64,000 bases of DNA from Pycnococcus provasolii. Lineage: Eukaryota; Chlorophyta; Pseudoscourfieldiophyceae; Pseudoscourfieldiales; Pycnococcaceae. How positions within the stretch are numbered: position 1 is the first letter of the stretch; the number at the start of each line of letters is the position of its first letter. Where the stretch lies: contig OW568881.1 of the NCBI GenBank assembly GCA_938743325.2, positions 496,001 to 560,000 on the forward strand, in the 5' to 3' direction. The notes under the pieces are model-generated. The model saw only the letters and a program-made list of their open reading frames with translations. It ran no database searches and was not told where the DNA came from. Positions 37,555 through 46,440 of the stretch are shown one piece after another. The translations under genes and the position numbers were made by a program.

Positions 37555-37915
37555 AGGGGAAGTCAAGTGCCATGTTATCGGCGAGCGGTAAGATCAGCCA
37601 GTCGAAGAAAAAGCGGCCTGCGAAAGTAGGCGGCGTGGCTCGGCTGATGTAGTGCTGCGATAAGCGTTTCGAGTCCACGGCCCATCCGCCGAGGAACTCG
37701 ATTTTGCTGCGCGGAAGGGGAACCATTTCCGCAGCAGACGCGCCACCAGAGCGAAGAGAGCGCGCCGTGTACACGCGCCCCTCTGGCGGCTGCAGGCTGA
37801 CAGTGGTCAGCGCTGTACCGAGCATGCGGCCGATACAGTGACCTCTGCGCGTAACTCCGACGCGCGAGTGCTTGATGTCGACGCAAGGTGCGGCGACAAA
37901 AGCACAGGATGCCAC
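37550..37915 (-). pseudogene. Tyrosine recombinase C-terminal fragment
   Basis: About 121 codons without an ATG start. The segment YTARSLRSGGASAAEMVP, then FLGGWAVDSKRLSQHYI, matches the catalytic box 2 of tyrosine recombinases, which usually reads H-S-L-R-x-G-G-A-(S/T)-A with a later G-G-W and the nucleophile Tyr. Arg and Tyr are present; the His of H-x-x-R is Arg here. The upstream catalytic Arg and Lys and the N-terminal core are missing, so it is a fragment unlikely to act alone. Confidence 0.6.
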
Positions 37916-38001
37916 GCCCAGGCCGCGGCAGGAGAAGGGAGCCCGCCCGCCCGCCCGAAGGAAGGAAGGGAAGAACCCAACCCTGCTAACGCCTGATTAG
38001 G
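37874..38001. repeat. 128-bp direct repeat, copy 2
   Basis: This is the same sequence and orientation as copy 1. Its outer edge runs directly into TTAGGG-like repeats. Confidence 0.9.
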
Positions 38002-38100
38002 GTTAGGGTTACGGTTAGGGGTTTCGGTTAGGGGTTTCGGTTAGGGGTTTCAAGAGGTTGGGGTTGAGGGTAAAGGGTAGGGGTGAAGGGTAGGGGTGAT
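37996..38100 (+). repeat. Degenerate TTAGGG/GGGTTTCGGTTA array
   Basis: Two TTAGGG units are followed by three GGTTAGGGGTTTC units, then GGGTAGGGGTGA units. The array lies directly beside the recombinase remnant. From 38101 to 38349 nothing else is recognisable. Confidence 0.75.
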
Positions 38101-38349
38101 GACCAGAAGTGCCTTTGTGGGGAAACAAGGCCTTCAATAATGACTGATGGTTGAATTGAATTCACAATCTTGACTCAAGTCCAATAAGTAGGGAACATAC
38201 TTACGATTCATGCTATAATGCTGTATTAACAATCGTTTTAACGATGTAAAACCTTTTTAGGACTTACTTAAGGTATCCAATGATGGTAACTTTACAAACA
38301 CATAATCACTAATAATTTATTATACAACGACGCTGACGCTGACGCTAAC

Positions 38350-39741
38350 TCACCGCGATACGTATGCAAGAAATACGCTGAGATTCGCCGTTAGCGTGAA
38401 GGGAGCGAGGCAATACTGCGTGAACATCGCAGCCGCTATTGCGGTAGCCACCTCCTCGTCAGCATAGATGGTGGCGATGATGATGATGTTATTCGCCGTT
38501 GGCGTGCACGATTGCAGGAGAAATACGAAGCGGTACGTGGGGTCGGAAGGTACAACATTGGGAAAGAGATTTTCGATGGTGACGAGTATGCCAAGCGCAA
38601 TCATCGGAAGCACGATCAGGCGGGCGACGGCGATGCAGATGCAAGTCGACAACTTAATGACGCGAAATGTAGGTCCTTTCGCGAGGCCAGCTCCCAGCAG
38701 CATGACGCTTGTTGGAATCGCCGCTTGGCCGATCGTGGTGACGGCGGCGAAGAAGACGTGCAGCTCGCCGCCATTTGCGATGACGTGCTTGTGAAATGCG
38801 GGGATGAGGCCACATGCGACGGCGAATAGCACAGACAGAACAGGTGGCGCAAACGCCTGTCCAACCCACGGCGGTAACTTAGGCAGTCTCGAGCGGCACG
38901 ATGCCGCCCATGACGAAGTTGCGTTGAATGACGGAGACAGCCCAGTTGATGTGATGTCGGCAGAAGGGCGGCGTGTTGACGTTGGCAGAAGCTCGCGTTG
39001 GCTGCGTTCCTCGTCGGTATCGTTTATCGGTGAGCGCGTCGCCGTCGTCGTTTGGCGCTCCATGTCCGCCAGAGCACCCGTGGACGCGACAGTTGCCAGT
39101 TCGACTTCTGCCGCCGCCGCCACCGCCTCGCCTGTGCTCGTCGCCGCCGCGTCGTCGTCGTCGTTGTTGTCGTCGTCGTCGACGCGATGGTATTCGTCCT
39201 TCGCCCTGAGTGCGACGGGCGCGGCCGACCAGAGCAGGAACGAGAAAGCGCTGAGATACGCGCCAACGTACGCGACGCACTGTCTTTCAATTTGTTCTGA
39301 GTCGTCGCTTCCCAGGAGTTGCGGTGCGTACTGCGCGATGGCCTGTGCAAGCACGACGGGTAGATTATTGCTGTTTCCGAGCGCGGAGCTGACGATAACT
39401 GCGGCGGCGACATCCTTGCGTCTCACGTTGGTAATTTTCGCTACGAGGTACCCGAGTGACGCGCCTGTGAGAACGAACGCGAATGCCGCGAGGGGTAGCG
39501 GTGCAAGTCTCGCGACGGCGGACGTGGATGAGTTGATGGCGGCTGCGATGCTGACGAAGAGGAAGCACGGCAGAGTGACTCTGAATGTTAAAGCGGATAG
39601 CGTTTTGCGTGAAGCAGCGGAGTCGAGAATACCGGATCGACGCGCGTACATGCCCGCCGCGGCTATGAGGGCGACTTTGCAGACTGCGACTATACTTGCC
39701 TCAAGCACGCGCGTTATCACTAAAGTGGTGATGGGCGCCAT
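38350..39741 (-). CDS. Auxin efflux carrier family (PIN/PILS-like) membrane transporter
   Basis: A 463-residue protein from the ATG at 39741. The pattern is five N-terminal membrane helices, a hydrophilic loop (about residues 180-285) and about five C-terminal helices, as in the Mem_trans family. The first half has ALTFRVTLPCFLFVSI and SSALGNSNNLPVVL, the latter corresponding to the conserved N-N-P region; the second half has TTIGQAAIPTSVMLLGAGL and FVFLLQSCTPTANN. PILS proteins sit in the ER and move auxin in plants; algal members may transport other organic anions. The repeated half-structure is typical of the inverted-repeat fold. Confidence 0.88.
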   Translation of the reverse strand: MAPITTLVITRVLEASIVAVCKVALIAAAGMYARRSGILDSAASRKTLSALTFRVTLPCFLFVSIAAAINSSTSAVARLAPLPLAAFAFVLTGASLGYLVAKITNVRRKDVAAAVIVSSALGNSNNLPVVLAQAIAQYAPQLLGSDDSEQIERQCVAYVGAYLSAFSFLLWSAAPVALRAKDEYHRVDDDDNNDDDDAAATSTGEAVAAAAEVELATVASTGALADMERQTTTATRSPINDTDEERSQRELLPTSTRRPSADITSTGLSPSFNATSSWAASCRSRLPKLPPWVGQAFAPPVLSVLFAVACGLIPAFHKHVIANGGELHVFFAAVTTIGQAAIPTSVMLLGAGLAKGPTFRVIKLSTCICIAVARLIVLPMIALGILVTIENLFPNVVPSDPTYRFVFLLQSCTPTANNIIIIATIYADEEVATAIAAAMFTQYCLAPFTLTANLSVFLAYVSR

Positions 39742-40241
39742 CCTATTATACCACTTCAATTCAGTAGTCTATTTGACCAGAGGGGATGCCAAAAAGCCGT
39801 TATTAGGAAATCACATCACGCAAAGAAAAATCAAGGCACCGAAACCCCGAACCTCCAAACCCCTAACCTACTCCAAACCCCTAACCTACCCAAACCCCTA
39901 ACCAACGCCAAACCCAACCCCGAAACTCCAAACCCCTAACCAACGCCAAACCCCTAACCACGCCAAACTCCAAACCCCGAAACTCCAAACCCCTAACCCC
40001 CACCAATAGAAATGCCCATTCAAGCCCAGGGTGGTTCGACGACGGATCCCCCCGGCAGGCACCCGGCATCCACCTGGGAGCAGCGTGGCGTTGATAGACT
40101 ATCAAACAAACCCCCCCCTCCCTCCTCCTTTTTTGGCTTTTTAGTTTCCAACGGGTTCGGTTCGGAGACTTCGGTTGGTTGCCTCGAGGGTGGGTTGAAG
40201 AATAATGTGTTCATTTTTCGTGTTCGTTTGTTCCGGGGGCG
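39742..40241. repeat. Head-to-head intergenic region with AAACCCCTAACC array
   Basis: From about 39840 to 40002 the + strand consists of AAACCCCTAACC, AAACCCCGAAACTCC and related units, a degenerate telomere-like array. A C8 run at 40111-40118 followed by CTCCCTCC lies about 124-131 bp before the next ATG. No gene is seen. Confidence 0.75.
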
Positions 40242-41087
40242 ATGGACGCGATGCTCATGGCGTCAGGCTCTCAGCTTGCAGGGGGTGGCTCTGGTGGCTC
40301 TGGTGGGGGGGGTAGCGCAGAAGCCTCAGGAAGTCCGTTTCCTCCGATGGCGGACCACGCAGACTTGTTGGCAGCGACTCATCATGGACCTTCGTCGTCG
40401 GGGCAAATGGGATCCCACGACGCTTTCTTAGCACCAGGGGGACACCAGCCTCCGGGACCCTCGTCAGGATCAAGTGGGCGTACGCTCAACGCACCACTCC
40501 TCGCGGGACTGCTCGCGTGCCTCCTCGCTCAACTCCTTAAGCCGTTCATGGCGTACCGACACGACCAAGGCTTGAATCTACACAAAATTATCGGATCGGG
40601 GGGCATGCCCTCCTCTCACTCGTCACTCGTGTGCGCAATGACCGCGGCGTCAGCCATCGTCGACGGGTTCTCTTCCACGCAGTTTGCGATTGGAGTCGTC
40701 CTTTCTTTGATTGTCATGTACGACGCAACGGGCGTGCGACGACAGGCTGGTTACCACGCCATGGCTATAAACACCATCTTACGCAAAAGTGCGGCGTCGT
40801 CAAGCCACGGAGGGATCGTACACCGCGCTGCGTCAGCAAACTCCATGTCCAGCGCCGCAGCACCTTCCGTAGATCGGGACACCACGTCGTTGGTCGGTGG
40901 AATGCAGGCGCTATTCTCGTCAAGCCTTCAGGTGGACCTAGAGGCGGGTGAATATTCTGTACTGCACGGAGAACGCACGTGGCCAATCCCGCTCAACGAA
41001 AGTGTTGGACACACACCTCCGCAGGTGGCTACGGGCGCCGCGCTTGGTGTGCTAACTGGCTTGATTGTTGGTCTCGCCGCACGCTGA
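40242..41087 (+). CDS. DUF212/PAP2-like membrane phosphatase family protein
   Basis: A 281-residue protein from the ATG at 40242. The N-terminal 80 residues are Gly/Ser/Pro-rich. The rest matches the family called acid phosphatase/vanadium-dependent haloperoxidase-related (DivPAP2, DUF212; YuiD in Bacillus): helix LLAGLLACLLAQLLKPF, the GGMPSSHSS motif, MYDATGVRRQAG, and GHTPPQVATGAALG near the C-terminus. In PAP2 enzymes the SSH-type motif is catalytic. The usual protein is about 150-170 residues; here a Ser/Ala-rich insert of about 60 residues separates the last two motifs. Several membrane helices are expected. Plant homologues are often plastid-located, but the biochemical role is not established. 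Confidence 0.9.
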   Translation: MDAMLMASGSQLAGGGSGGSGGGGSAEASGSPFPPMADHADLLAATHHGPSSSGQMGSHDAFLAPGGHQPPGPSSGSSGRTLNAPLLAGLLACLLAQLLKPFMAYRHDQGLNLHKIIGSGGMPSSHSSLVCAMTAASAIVDGFSSTQFAIGVVLSLIVMYDATGVRRQAGYHAMAINTILRKSAASSSHGGIVHRAASANSMSSAAAPSVDRDTTSLVGGMQALFSSSLQVDLEAGEYSVLHGERTWPIPLNESVGHTPPQVATGAALGVLTGLIVGLAAR

Positions 41088-41212
41088 GTTGAGATATCGA
41101 AGAAAAGAAAAGAGCAAAAGAAGAAGCAAAGGCTTTGCACCAAGTTTTATAGCAAAGTAAAAAGTATTGTTCCTAAGAAATAAATAAATACTAACATGGA
41201 GCGGTCTCGACT

Positions 41213-42064
41213 TCACCACCTCGCCGTGTGCTTGTGGTACAGAACGACCACGTGCCTTCTCACGGGGTCTGTGATGAGGTAGCAGAAGCTCTGCGGGTGC
41301 GCTTCCGCGCCGCCGGGGAAGAGCCACGGCGGCGGAATGTCGCCCTTCAGCCCCGTCACGCGAAACACGCCGGACGTGATTTCCACGCAGTCGTTCGCGC
41401 CGCGACGTACGCTCAGAAGGCTTTTGTACATCGCGCGCGTCGTGTCGACGATGCTGTCCACCTTGTCCTCGTATTGGTTCAGCGCGCCGCCGATAGCGAG
41501 GTGTGTGAACAGTCTCACGAGGAACTCGTCGCGGTCTTTATCGGACCACCCAACCTCGTCGATGACCTCGGACTCTTCGTTCAGCATCATGTCGCGCAGC
41601 ACGTCCGAGGCCACGATGCCGTGGTACTCCGCGTCAATCTGCTTGTTGATGTACCCGTCTTCGCGCACTGCGGGCGTCCCTCGCAGTCGTTCGAGGACAT
41701 CCACCGACGTCAGCGACGCCGGAACAGCCTTCGCCGTGACGCCGTCCGTTTCCGAGGCTGGTGAAAATCGACCTGCTATGGGCGTCCACGTCGCGTTCTT
41801 TTCATCCAGCACGGCGAACGTGCTCTGCACGTGCGCGTCCGCGAAGAAGTCGCGCGCGAACGTCTCAGCGTCAAGGCGGTGGTAGTGCTTGTTGTATCTG
41901 TATCTCGTCATGCGCAGTCCACTAGCGAACACGTCCCACTTCGCTAAGTTGGACGCGACGTTTCCGTCGTCCAAAAACGTCGCGCCTCGAGGGATGAACG
42001 TGAATAACAACGACGACGACGACGACGGATCATTCTCGTGAGTGGTATCGTCTAACCCGCTCAT
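41213..42064 (-). CDS. CFAP300: Cilia- and flagella-associated protein 300
   Basis: A 283-residue protein from the ATG at 42064. CFAP300 (C11orf70 in humans) is a cytosolic factor needed to assemble outer and inner dynein arms. The C-terminal half matches the family closely by memory: DEFLVRLFTHLAIGGALNQYED, shown here in shorter parts as FLVRLFTHLAIGG and LNQYED, then TTRAMYKSLLSVRR, FRVTG, and the ending ITDPVRRHVVVLYH. The length is close to the usual 265-ish residues. There is no signal peptide or membrane segment. Its presence implies motile cilia in some life stage, even if the usual cell is coccoid. The TTAGGG array at 42251-42280 lies about 190 bp upstream. Confidence 0.9.
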   Translation of the reverse strand: MSGLDDTTHENDPSSSSSLLFTFIPRGATFLDDGNVASNLAKWDVFASGLRMTRYRYNKHYHRLDAETFARDFFADAHVQSTFAVLDEKNATWTPIAGRFSPASETDGVTAKAVPASLTSVDVLERLRGTPAVREDGYINKQIDAEYHGIVASDVLRDMMLNEESEVIDEVGWSDKDRDEFLVRLFTHLAIGGALNQYEDKVDSIVDTTRAMYKSLLSVRRGANDCVEITSGVFRVTGLKGDIPPPWLFPGGAEAHPQSFCYLITDPVRRHVVVLYHKHTARW

Positions 42065-42250
42065 TATTATTATTATTAGCAGGACAAACGACACACACTT
42101 CTAGAATGACGAATCCACTTGTGCGATCAGGATCAGAGAGGCTTGTGATGGAGCTACGATAGTTCTGGTTGGGAGGGGAAACCAATGGACGGACCCGCGC
42201 CTCTTTTTGGCCCTCCAACCCCGATCCAACCCCCAAACCGAATCAAGGGG

Positions 42251-42280
42251 TTAGGGTTAGGGTTAGGGTTAGGGTTAGGG
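42251..42280 (+). repeat. Interstitial telomeric repeat (TTAGGG)5
   Basis: Five uninterrupted TTAGGG units are preceded by GGGG. This is the only perfect telomere-type array in the window. It lies between CFAP300 and the PHD-finger gene. Confidence 0.95.
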
Positions 42281-42499
42281 CTGAGTTTTTTCCTGTGCTT
42301 TCGCGGCTCGGGATCCTTTTTTCCTTCTGTTTTTCCTTTTGGGGGATGTTTCGTGTTTTTTTGCCGGAAGAGAGACGACGGACGCCACGGGGAGGGTGAA
42401 TAATGAAGTCTCTCCTTCCTAAATTTTTTAATGTGTGTGTGTGTCCAAGGTGTGTGTGTCCAAAGTTGCTTTCCCAACGAACCTTAAGGTAGCAGAGAG

Positions 42500-42800
42500 C
42501 AATGCGTGAAGAACCAAGGAAACGATGCGAGTTAAAACGAAGAGAAAACATGAGAGAGAAGAACGCGAGAAACAACCAAACAAGAAAAACAAAGAAAAAA
42601 CTCAAAGAAAAAACTCAAACAAAAAACCCAGAGAACGACAAACCAAAGCCACCAAAACCAAACGCAAACGCAAACCCAACCAACGAATAAGAACTATTAA
42701 GAACGAACGCCTCGAACTACCAAGAATAAGAAAAACGACCCCAAAAACGACCCAAAAACGACCCCTTAAAAAGGGAAGTCTGACCAAACCTCCCCTATAA
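42500..42800 (+). repeat. T-poor, strand-asymmetric low-complexity block
   Basis: The + strand is dominated by A with interspersed C and G (AAAACCAAA-like words) and holds very few T. It gives an open frame of Lys/Arg/Asn/Pro-rich low complexity (42525-42800), which I do not regard as a gene. Confidence 0.6.
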
Positions 42801-43050
42801 GTTAACGAATTTCCCGCAAGTAACGACCAGAACCAACGACCAACCTGGAAAGAAAACTAAGGTTAGGAAAAGCAGGGAGGGGAGGGGGGGAGGTTCCGAA
42901 CCGAAACGGGAACCTAGGGCAGCCGGGGCCCGCAGATGCTCCCTGGAGTCCTTTCTCCCGATGGAAAACAACAAACCAAAACAATCGCAATGAGGGAAAA
43001 GCCCAAGGGGGATCCCCTCCCCCTAACGAACGACGCGGCAGCGTCTTTTG

Positions 43051-43059
43051 CCCCCCCCC
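43051..43059 (+). promoter_or_regulatory. C9 run upstream of the PHD-finger gene
   Basis: Nine consecutive C lie 38-46 bp before the ATG at 43097, on the sense strand, with further C-runs at 43015-43024. Confidence 0.4.
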
Positions 43060-43096
43060 TGCCGACAACTCTCTGCTCATTTCCCCGGAGGCAGCC

Positions 43097-45070
43097 ATGG
43101 CCTCCCCCTTGGGCTCAGACCGCCCTTATGGTGCCGCTCCTATGGAGGAACCCTTCCATCTTCCATCCCCACCCCCCTCCCCGGGTGGGTGGATCGTCGA
43201 CTGTCCGGGATGTGGGGTCACGTACGACGATGGCGAGGAAATGGTCGAGTGTGAAGCTTGCAACGTATGGGCGCACGTCTCGTGTCTCAAAGCGAGATTC
43301 GCAGATAAACTCAACCTCGACCAGTACGTCTGCCCATCGTGCCAGACTGCGAAGAACGAAAGAAACAGCGCGGGGAAGAAAAGTGCGGAACACGATGCAG
43401 CGGACGACTCGGCTAGGCGGAACAACAACGCACAAGGTGGTGGCGCCGACGACCAGAACAACAACGACCACGCCGGGGCTCGTGCGAAACATATGCAGAA
43501 CAAGGGTTCCATACCGGGACGAAGATTCTTCAAGGTGCAGCAGAAGATGGGCATCTCCGACGAGGAGCTCGTGCGGAGACAACGCGCCTTCTTCGCAAAG
43601 GGGGCACCGTGCTTCATCAAGGCGGGGCTGTGGAACGCGCGCGCGCTCGAGCCGAAGCTCCTCGGCGAACGGCGCGACGCCTTTCTGCGAACGCTCGACG
43701 ATGAGGCGGAGGCTTGGCAAGAGAAGCGGCGCGAGGAGGCGGAGAAAAGGCAGCAGGAGCGAGCTGAGCGTGCTCGCTTGCGGGACATGCGCACGCCGTA
43801 CTCGATGCGACTGGAGGCTTGCCAGCGCTTCGATGAGGAGGAGGAAGAACGCCGGGAGGAGGAGGAGGCTGCTCGACGCGCGGAGGCTGGCGAGGACGAG
43901 CAGATGGAGGACGAGCAGGAGGAGCAGGTGGTGGACGAGGAACAGCGGAGGCTAGACGAGGAGCAGCGGAAACTTCAAGAGCAGCAGGAAGAGGAGGAGA
44001 AGCAGCGGCGACTCGAGGAGAGAAGGAAGAGACGGCAGCCGCAACAGCAAAAGGAGAAGGAGAAGGCGGAGAAGGAGAAGAGAGAAGAGGAGAAGAAGGT
44101 GGAGAAAACAGAAAAGAGAGAAGACGAGAATAAGGTGGATTCGGCGTCGAATGGAAATGCACATGGCGACAAGGAGAAGGCTGCCGCATCAGAGCCAAAG
44201 ACGAACGGCGCACCAGCAAATGGAGAAGCTGTTATGGAGGACGTGCCAGCGTCGGAGCAGGTGAAGGCTGCGGGTGACAAGAAGATGCCCTCGTCACCTG
44301 GACCTCAAGATTCGCCCGTCGACGTCTTGCAGTCGCCGGCAGACGTTCCACATTCGCCTTCCACACCACACGGCGCCTCGGAAAGGCAAGGCGACGGCGG
44401 CGAAGGCGTAACGAGCCCGAAGCCGGCGGAGAAGCCTAAGGAGGATGCAGCAGATGCGACTGCCAATATCAAAGAGCCTTCACGAGCAAACAGCGCGGCG
44501 GCGGCGTCGCCCGCGCCTCGCAGTGCGGCGAAGAAGGCTCTGGAGAAAATGGCATCACCCGCACCTGCTGCACCGTCGCCAGCACGAGAGGAGGGCGCTG
44601 CCACGACTCCAGTGAGACAACGCAAGGAGAAGGCGTCTGCCAAGTCTTCAGCCGCGGCAGAACCTCCGCCGCCCGCGAACGGCCCGGGCGACGCGTCAGA
44701 GGGTGGCAGCGGCGCACCCGGCGCGGGATCGAAGCGGCCTCGCGGCGCAGTGGAGGAGGAGCCTGCTGAGGTGGGAACTACGCCGAAGCCATCTCCACGC
44801 ACGCCGCGGAATGCAAGGCGCACGCGTGGACCTGGCGAGGCGACAACACCGGCGTCGGCGGCAGCGGCGGCAGCGGCGGCAGCAGAAGCAGGCGATGCTA
44901 CAGCACAGGAAGCTCCGCCCGCGACGCCAGCTGACGAAAAGCTGACTCCTGCGGCGACAGCGCCGGGCGTGACGGATGCGGCGGTGACGGACGAGGAGTA
45001 TGCCTTGCGTCTCCATCAAATGCTGAACGCCGTGCCAACGCGCGAACGGAAAACCCGTCGACTCCAATAG
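43097..45070 (+). CDS. PHD-finger nuclear protein with long charged tail
   Basis: A 657-residue protein from the ATG at 43097 (context GCAGCCATGG). A PHD finger occupies about residues 35-82, with the C4-H-C3 order C-x2-C, C-x2-C, H-x2-C and C-x2-C, including EMVECEACNVWAHVSC. PHD fingers usually read histone H3 tails by lysine methylation state; an aromatic cage Trp is present in the NVWAH segment. A conserved-looking stretch at about 145-195 (FFKVQQKMGISDEEL) follows, then a Glu/Arg/Gln coiled or single alpha helix (about 210-340) and a Lys/Ala/Pro/Ser-rich disordered tail. A role as a chromatin reader is likely; the complex is unknown. Confidence 0.88.
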   Translation: MASPLGSDRPYGAAPMEEPFHLPSPPPSPGGWIVDCPGCGVTYDDGEEMVECEACNVWAHVSCLKARFADKLNLDQYVCPSCQTAKNERNSAGKKSAEHDAADDSARRNNNAQGGGADDQNNNDHAGARAKHMQNKGSIPGRRFFKVQQKMGISDEELVRRQRAFFAKGAPCFIKAGLWNARALEPKLLGERRDAFLRTLDDEAEAWQEKRREEAEKRQQERAERARLRDMRTPYSMRLEACQRFDEEEEERREEEEAARRAEAGEDEQMEDEQEEQVVDEEQRRLDEEQRKLQEQQEEEEKQRRLEERRKRRQPQQQKEKEKAEKEKREEEKKVEKTEKREDENKVDSASNGNAHGDKEKAAASEPKTNGAPANGEAVMEDVPASEQVKAAGDKKMPSSPGPQDSPVDVLQSPADVPHSPSTPHGASERQGDGGEGVTSPKPAEKPKEDAADATANIKEPSRANSAAAASPAPRSAAKKALEKMASPAPAAPSPAREEGAATTPVRQRKEKASAKSSAAAEPPPPANGPGDASEGGSGAPGAGSKRPRGAVEEEPAEVGTTPKPSPRTPRNARRTRGPGEATTPASAAAAAAAAAEAGDATAQEAPPATPADEKLTPAATAPGVTDAAVTDEEYALRLHQMLNAVPTRERKTRRLQ

Positions 45071-45282
45071 CTACCCGTAGCATACTACATAAAGTACGTA
45101 AGGTTGCTCATTCAGTAATGGAATTGGGTTTACTTCGTTCCTTTCAAGGTCGTCTAGTCACACCCACATCCATGAGTTCTAAGTGTGGATAGTTTTGGAC
45201 CAGATATTATTAACTAACTGACTCACATCCGCGTCAGCCGTCAGTCACACCTCTCCCGAACCAATTTCAACGCCCGTCTGAA

Positions 45283-46161
45283 TCACTCACCTCCCGGCGC
45301 CGCAGCCAGCTCAAGCATGGCGAGCGCAGTCTCCGTGAAGCGCGTGCGCCAGTCTGATTTCGCCGCCGGTGCACCACCGGGTGGTGGCGGCGCCGTTGAC
45401 CGACGAGGGACGCCCTTGAGTGGTGGTGGCGGCGGCGTTGGCACTGCGATCGTCGTGTTCGTGCGGTTCTTCCGAGCGCTTAACGATGCAACCGTGAGCT
45501 TGGGAGCATGCACGTTGCGATACTTGCGGAGCGAGGCGACCGCCGAACGCGGCGGGCGATTCACCTGCCGGATGACGTTAATTGGTCGGCGTCCGCGATA
45601 CCCACGCCTGCCCCAGCAGCACGCCCACGTGCGTCCGTCCCACCAGAAGCCGCCGAGGAAGTAGCCAGAGTCATCGGGGTTGTAGTCGATGTAGTCGTCG
45701 AGGATGTTGTCGATCATCTCGTCGTCATACGCATCGATCAAGTCCCCGTAATCGATCTCGCCTTCGCCTCCTCCGTCAGGCGGCGTGACGTCGATCGGCG
45801 GTGTGATGTCGATTGGAGGTGGTGACGGCGGCTCAGGCAGCACCTCCGCATCTGGCAGAGCGGGGAGTTGTACTGGTTCGTTTTCGCTCTCGCCGCCACC
45901 ATCACTGCCATCTCCTCCGTATTCGCCACCACCTCCACCACCACCTCCTCCTTCTCCTCCGTATTCGCCACCACCACCTCCTCCTCCGTATTCGCCACCA
46001 CCACCTCCTCCTTCTCCTCCGTATTCGCCACCTCCTCCTCCTCCTCCGTATTCGCCACCACCACCTCCGTCGCCGTAGTCTTGTGCACGCGCGGTGAATG
46101 CCGACACTGCGGTGAAGAATGCGATGAGGAGGAGCAAGAGCAGCGGGCGCATCATCGCCAT
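45283..46161 (-). CDS. Secreted Gly/Tyr-rich repeat protein
   Basis: A 292-residue protein from the ATG at 46161, where MAMMRPLLLLLLIAFF forms a signal peptide; an in-frame ATG at 46402-46404 would add a non-hydrophobic leader that looks like 5' UTR. Directly after the signal comes a repeat of G(5-9)-EYGG(E/G) units (about residues 28-75), then an acidic Pro/Asp stretch with ITPPIDVTPP, an Asp/Ile-rich helix-like segment, and a Trp/Gly/Arg module (GGFWWDGRTWACCWGRRGYRG). The basic C-terminal 90 residues include prolines. The pattern is of a structural wall or matrix protein. A loose resemblance to the Tyr/Gly proteins at 14080 and 22789 exists but is weak. Confidence 0.72.
   Translation of the reverse strand: MAMMRPLLLLLLIAFFTAVSAFTARAQDYGDGGGGGEYGGGGGGGEYGGEGGGGGGEYGGGGGGGEYGGEGGGGGGGGGEYGGDGSDGGGESENEPVQLPALPDAEVLPEPPSPPPIDITPPIDVTPPDGGGEGEIDYGDLIDAYDDEMIDNILDDYIDYNPDDSGYFLGGFWWDGRTWACCWGRRGYRGRRPINVIRQVNRPPRSAVASLRKYRNVHAPKLTVASLSARKNRTNTTIAVPTPPPPPLKGVPRRSTAPPPPGGAPAAKSDWRTRFTETALAMLELAAAPGGE
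45905..46075 (-). repeat. In-frame Gly-Glu-Tyr repeats
   Basis: CCACCACCTCC and CCGTATTCGCC words alternate on the + strand, coding for Gly-rich and EYGG units in the secreted protein on the minus strand. Confidence 0.85.
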
Positions 46162-46227
46162 TGATTGTGCGTACCGGTATGCGTGAGAAGTGAAAAAAGC
46201 CGGGGAATGCAGATTTATCCTCGGACT

Positions 46228-46255
46228 GGGGGGAAGGGGACTTGGGAAGTGGGGG
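46228..46255 (-). promoter_or_regulatory. G-runs (sense-strand C-runs) upstream of the Gly-rich gene
   Basis: G6, G4 and G5 runs on the + strand (46228-46255) lie 67-94 bp upstream of the minus-strand ATG at 46161. Confidence 0.4.
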
Positions 46256-46440
46256 CGAGTCCTCCTCGAATCGAAAAAAATGGAAATCCATCCCCGAATC
46301 GCAGCATCGCCTCCACCTTTTTTCCTGCTTTTGCAGAGGTTCTTCCCTCCCCCTCTGCTTCGTCGGCACTTTCTTTCACACTCTCCCTGCGTGCGTGCGC
46401 TCATTTGCTTACTGATCTTCTTCTCTCGACAACTCTGACG

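Larger units (their letters stand above)
37427..38001 (-). mobile_element. Tyrosine recombinase element remnant between 128-bp direct repeats
   Basis: Two copies of a 128-bp sequence, 37427-37554 and 37874-38001, appear identical on reading and flank a 319-bp core. The core, read on the minus strand, codes for the C-terminal part of a tyrosine recombinase, and the frame stops just inside the downstream repeat. Repeats bordering a tyrosine recombinase frame recall DIRS/Ngaro-type retrotransposons or Crypton-like elements; no reverse transcriptase is present. A run of TTAGGG-like repeats begins at the outer end of the second repeat. Confidence 0.6.
42065..43096. other. Head-to-head intergenic region
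   Basis: The 1-kb interval has five exact TTAGGG units (42251-42280), a (TG)n tract with GTGTGTCC units (42432-42464), a strand-asymmetric A/C/G block almost free of T (about 42500-42800), and C-rich sequence near 43012-43059. No convincing gene is seen. Confidence 0.6.

Noticed and set aside
42525-42800. Lys/Arg/Asn-rich open frame
   Set aside because: It is a product of T-poor low-complexity sequence, with no codon structure or domain.
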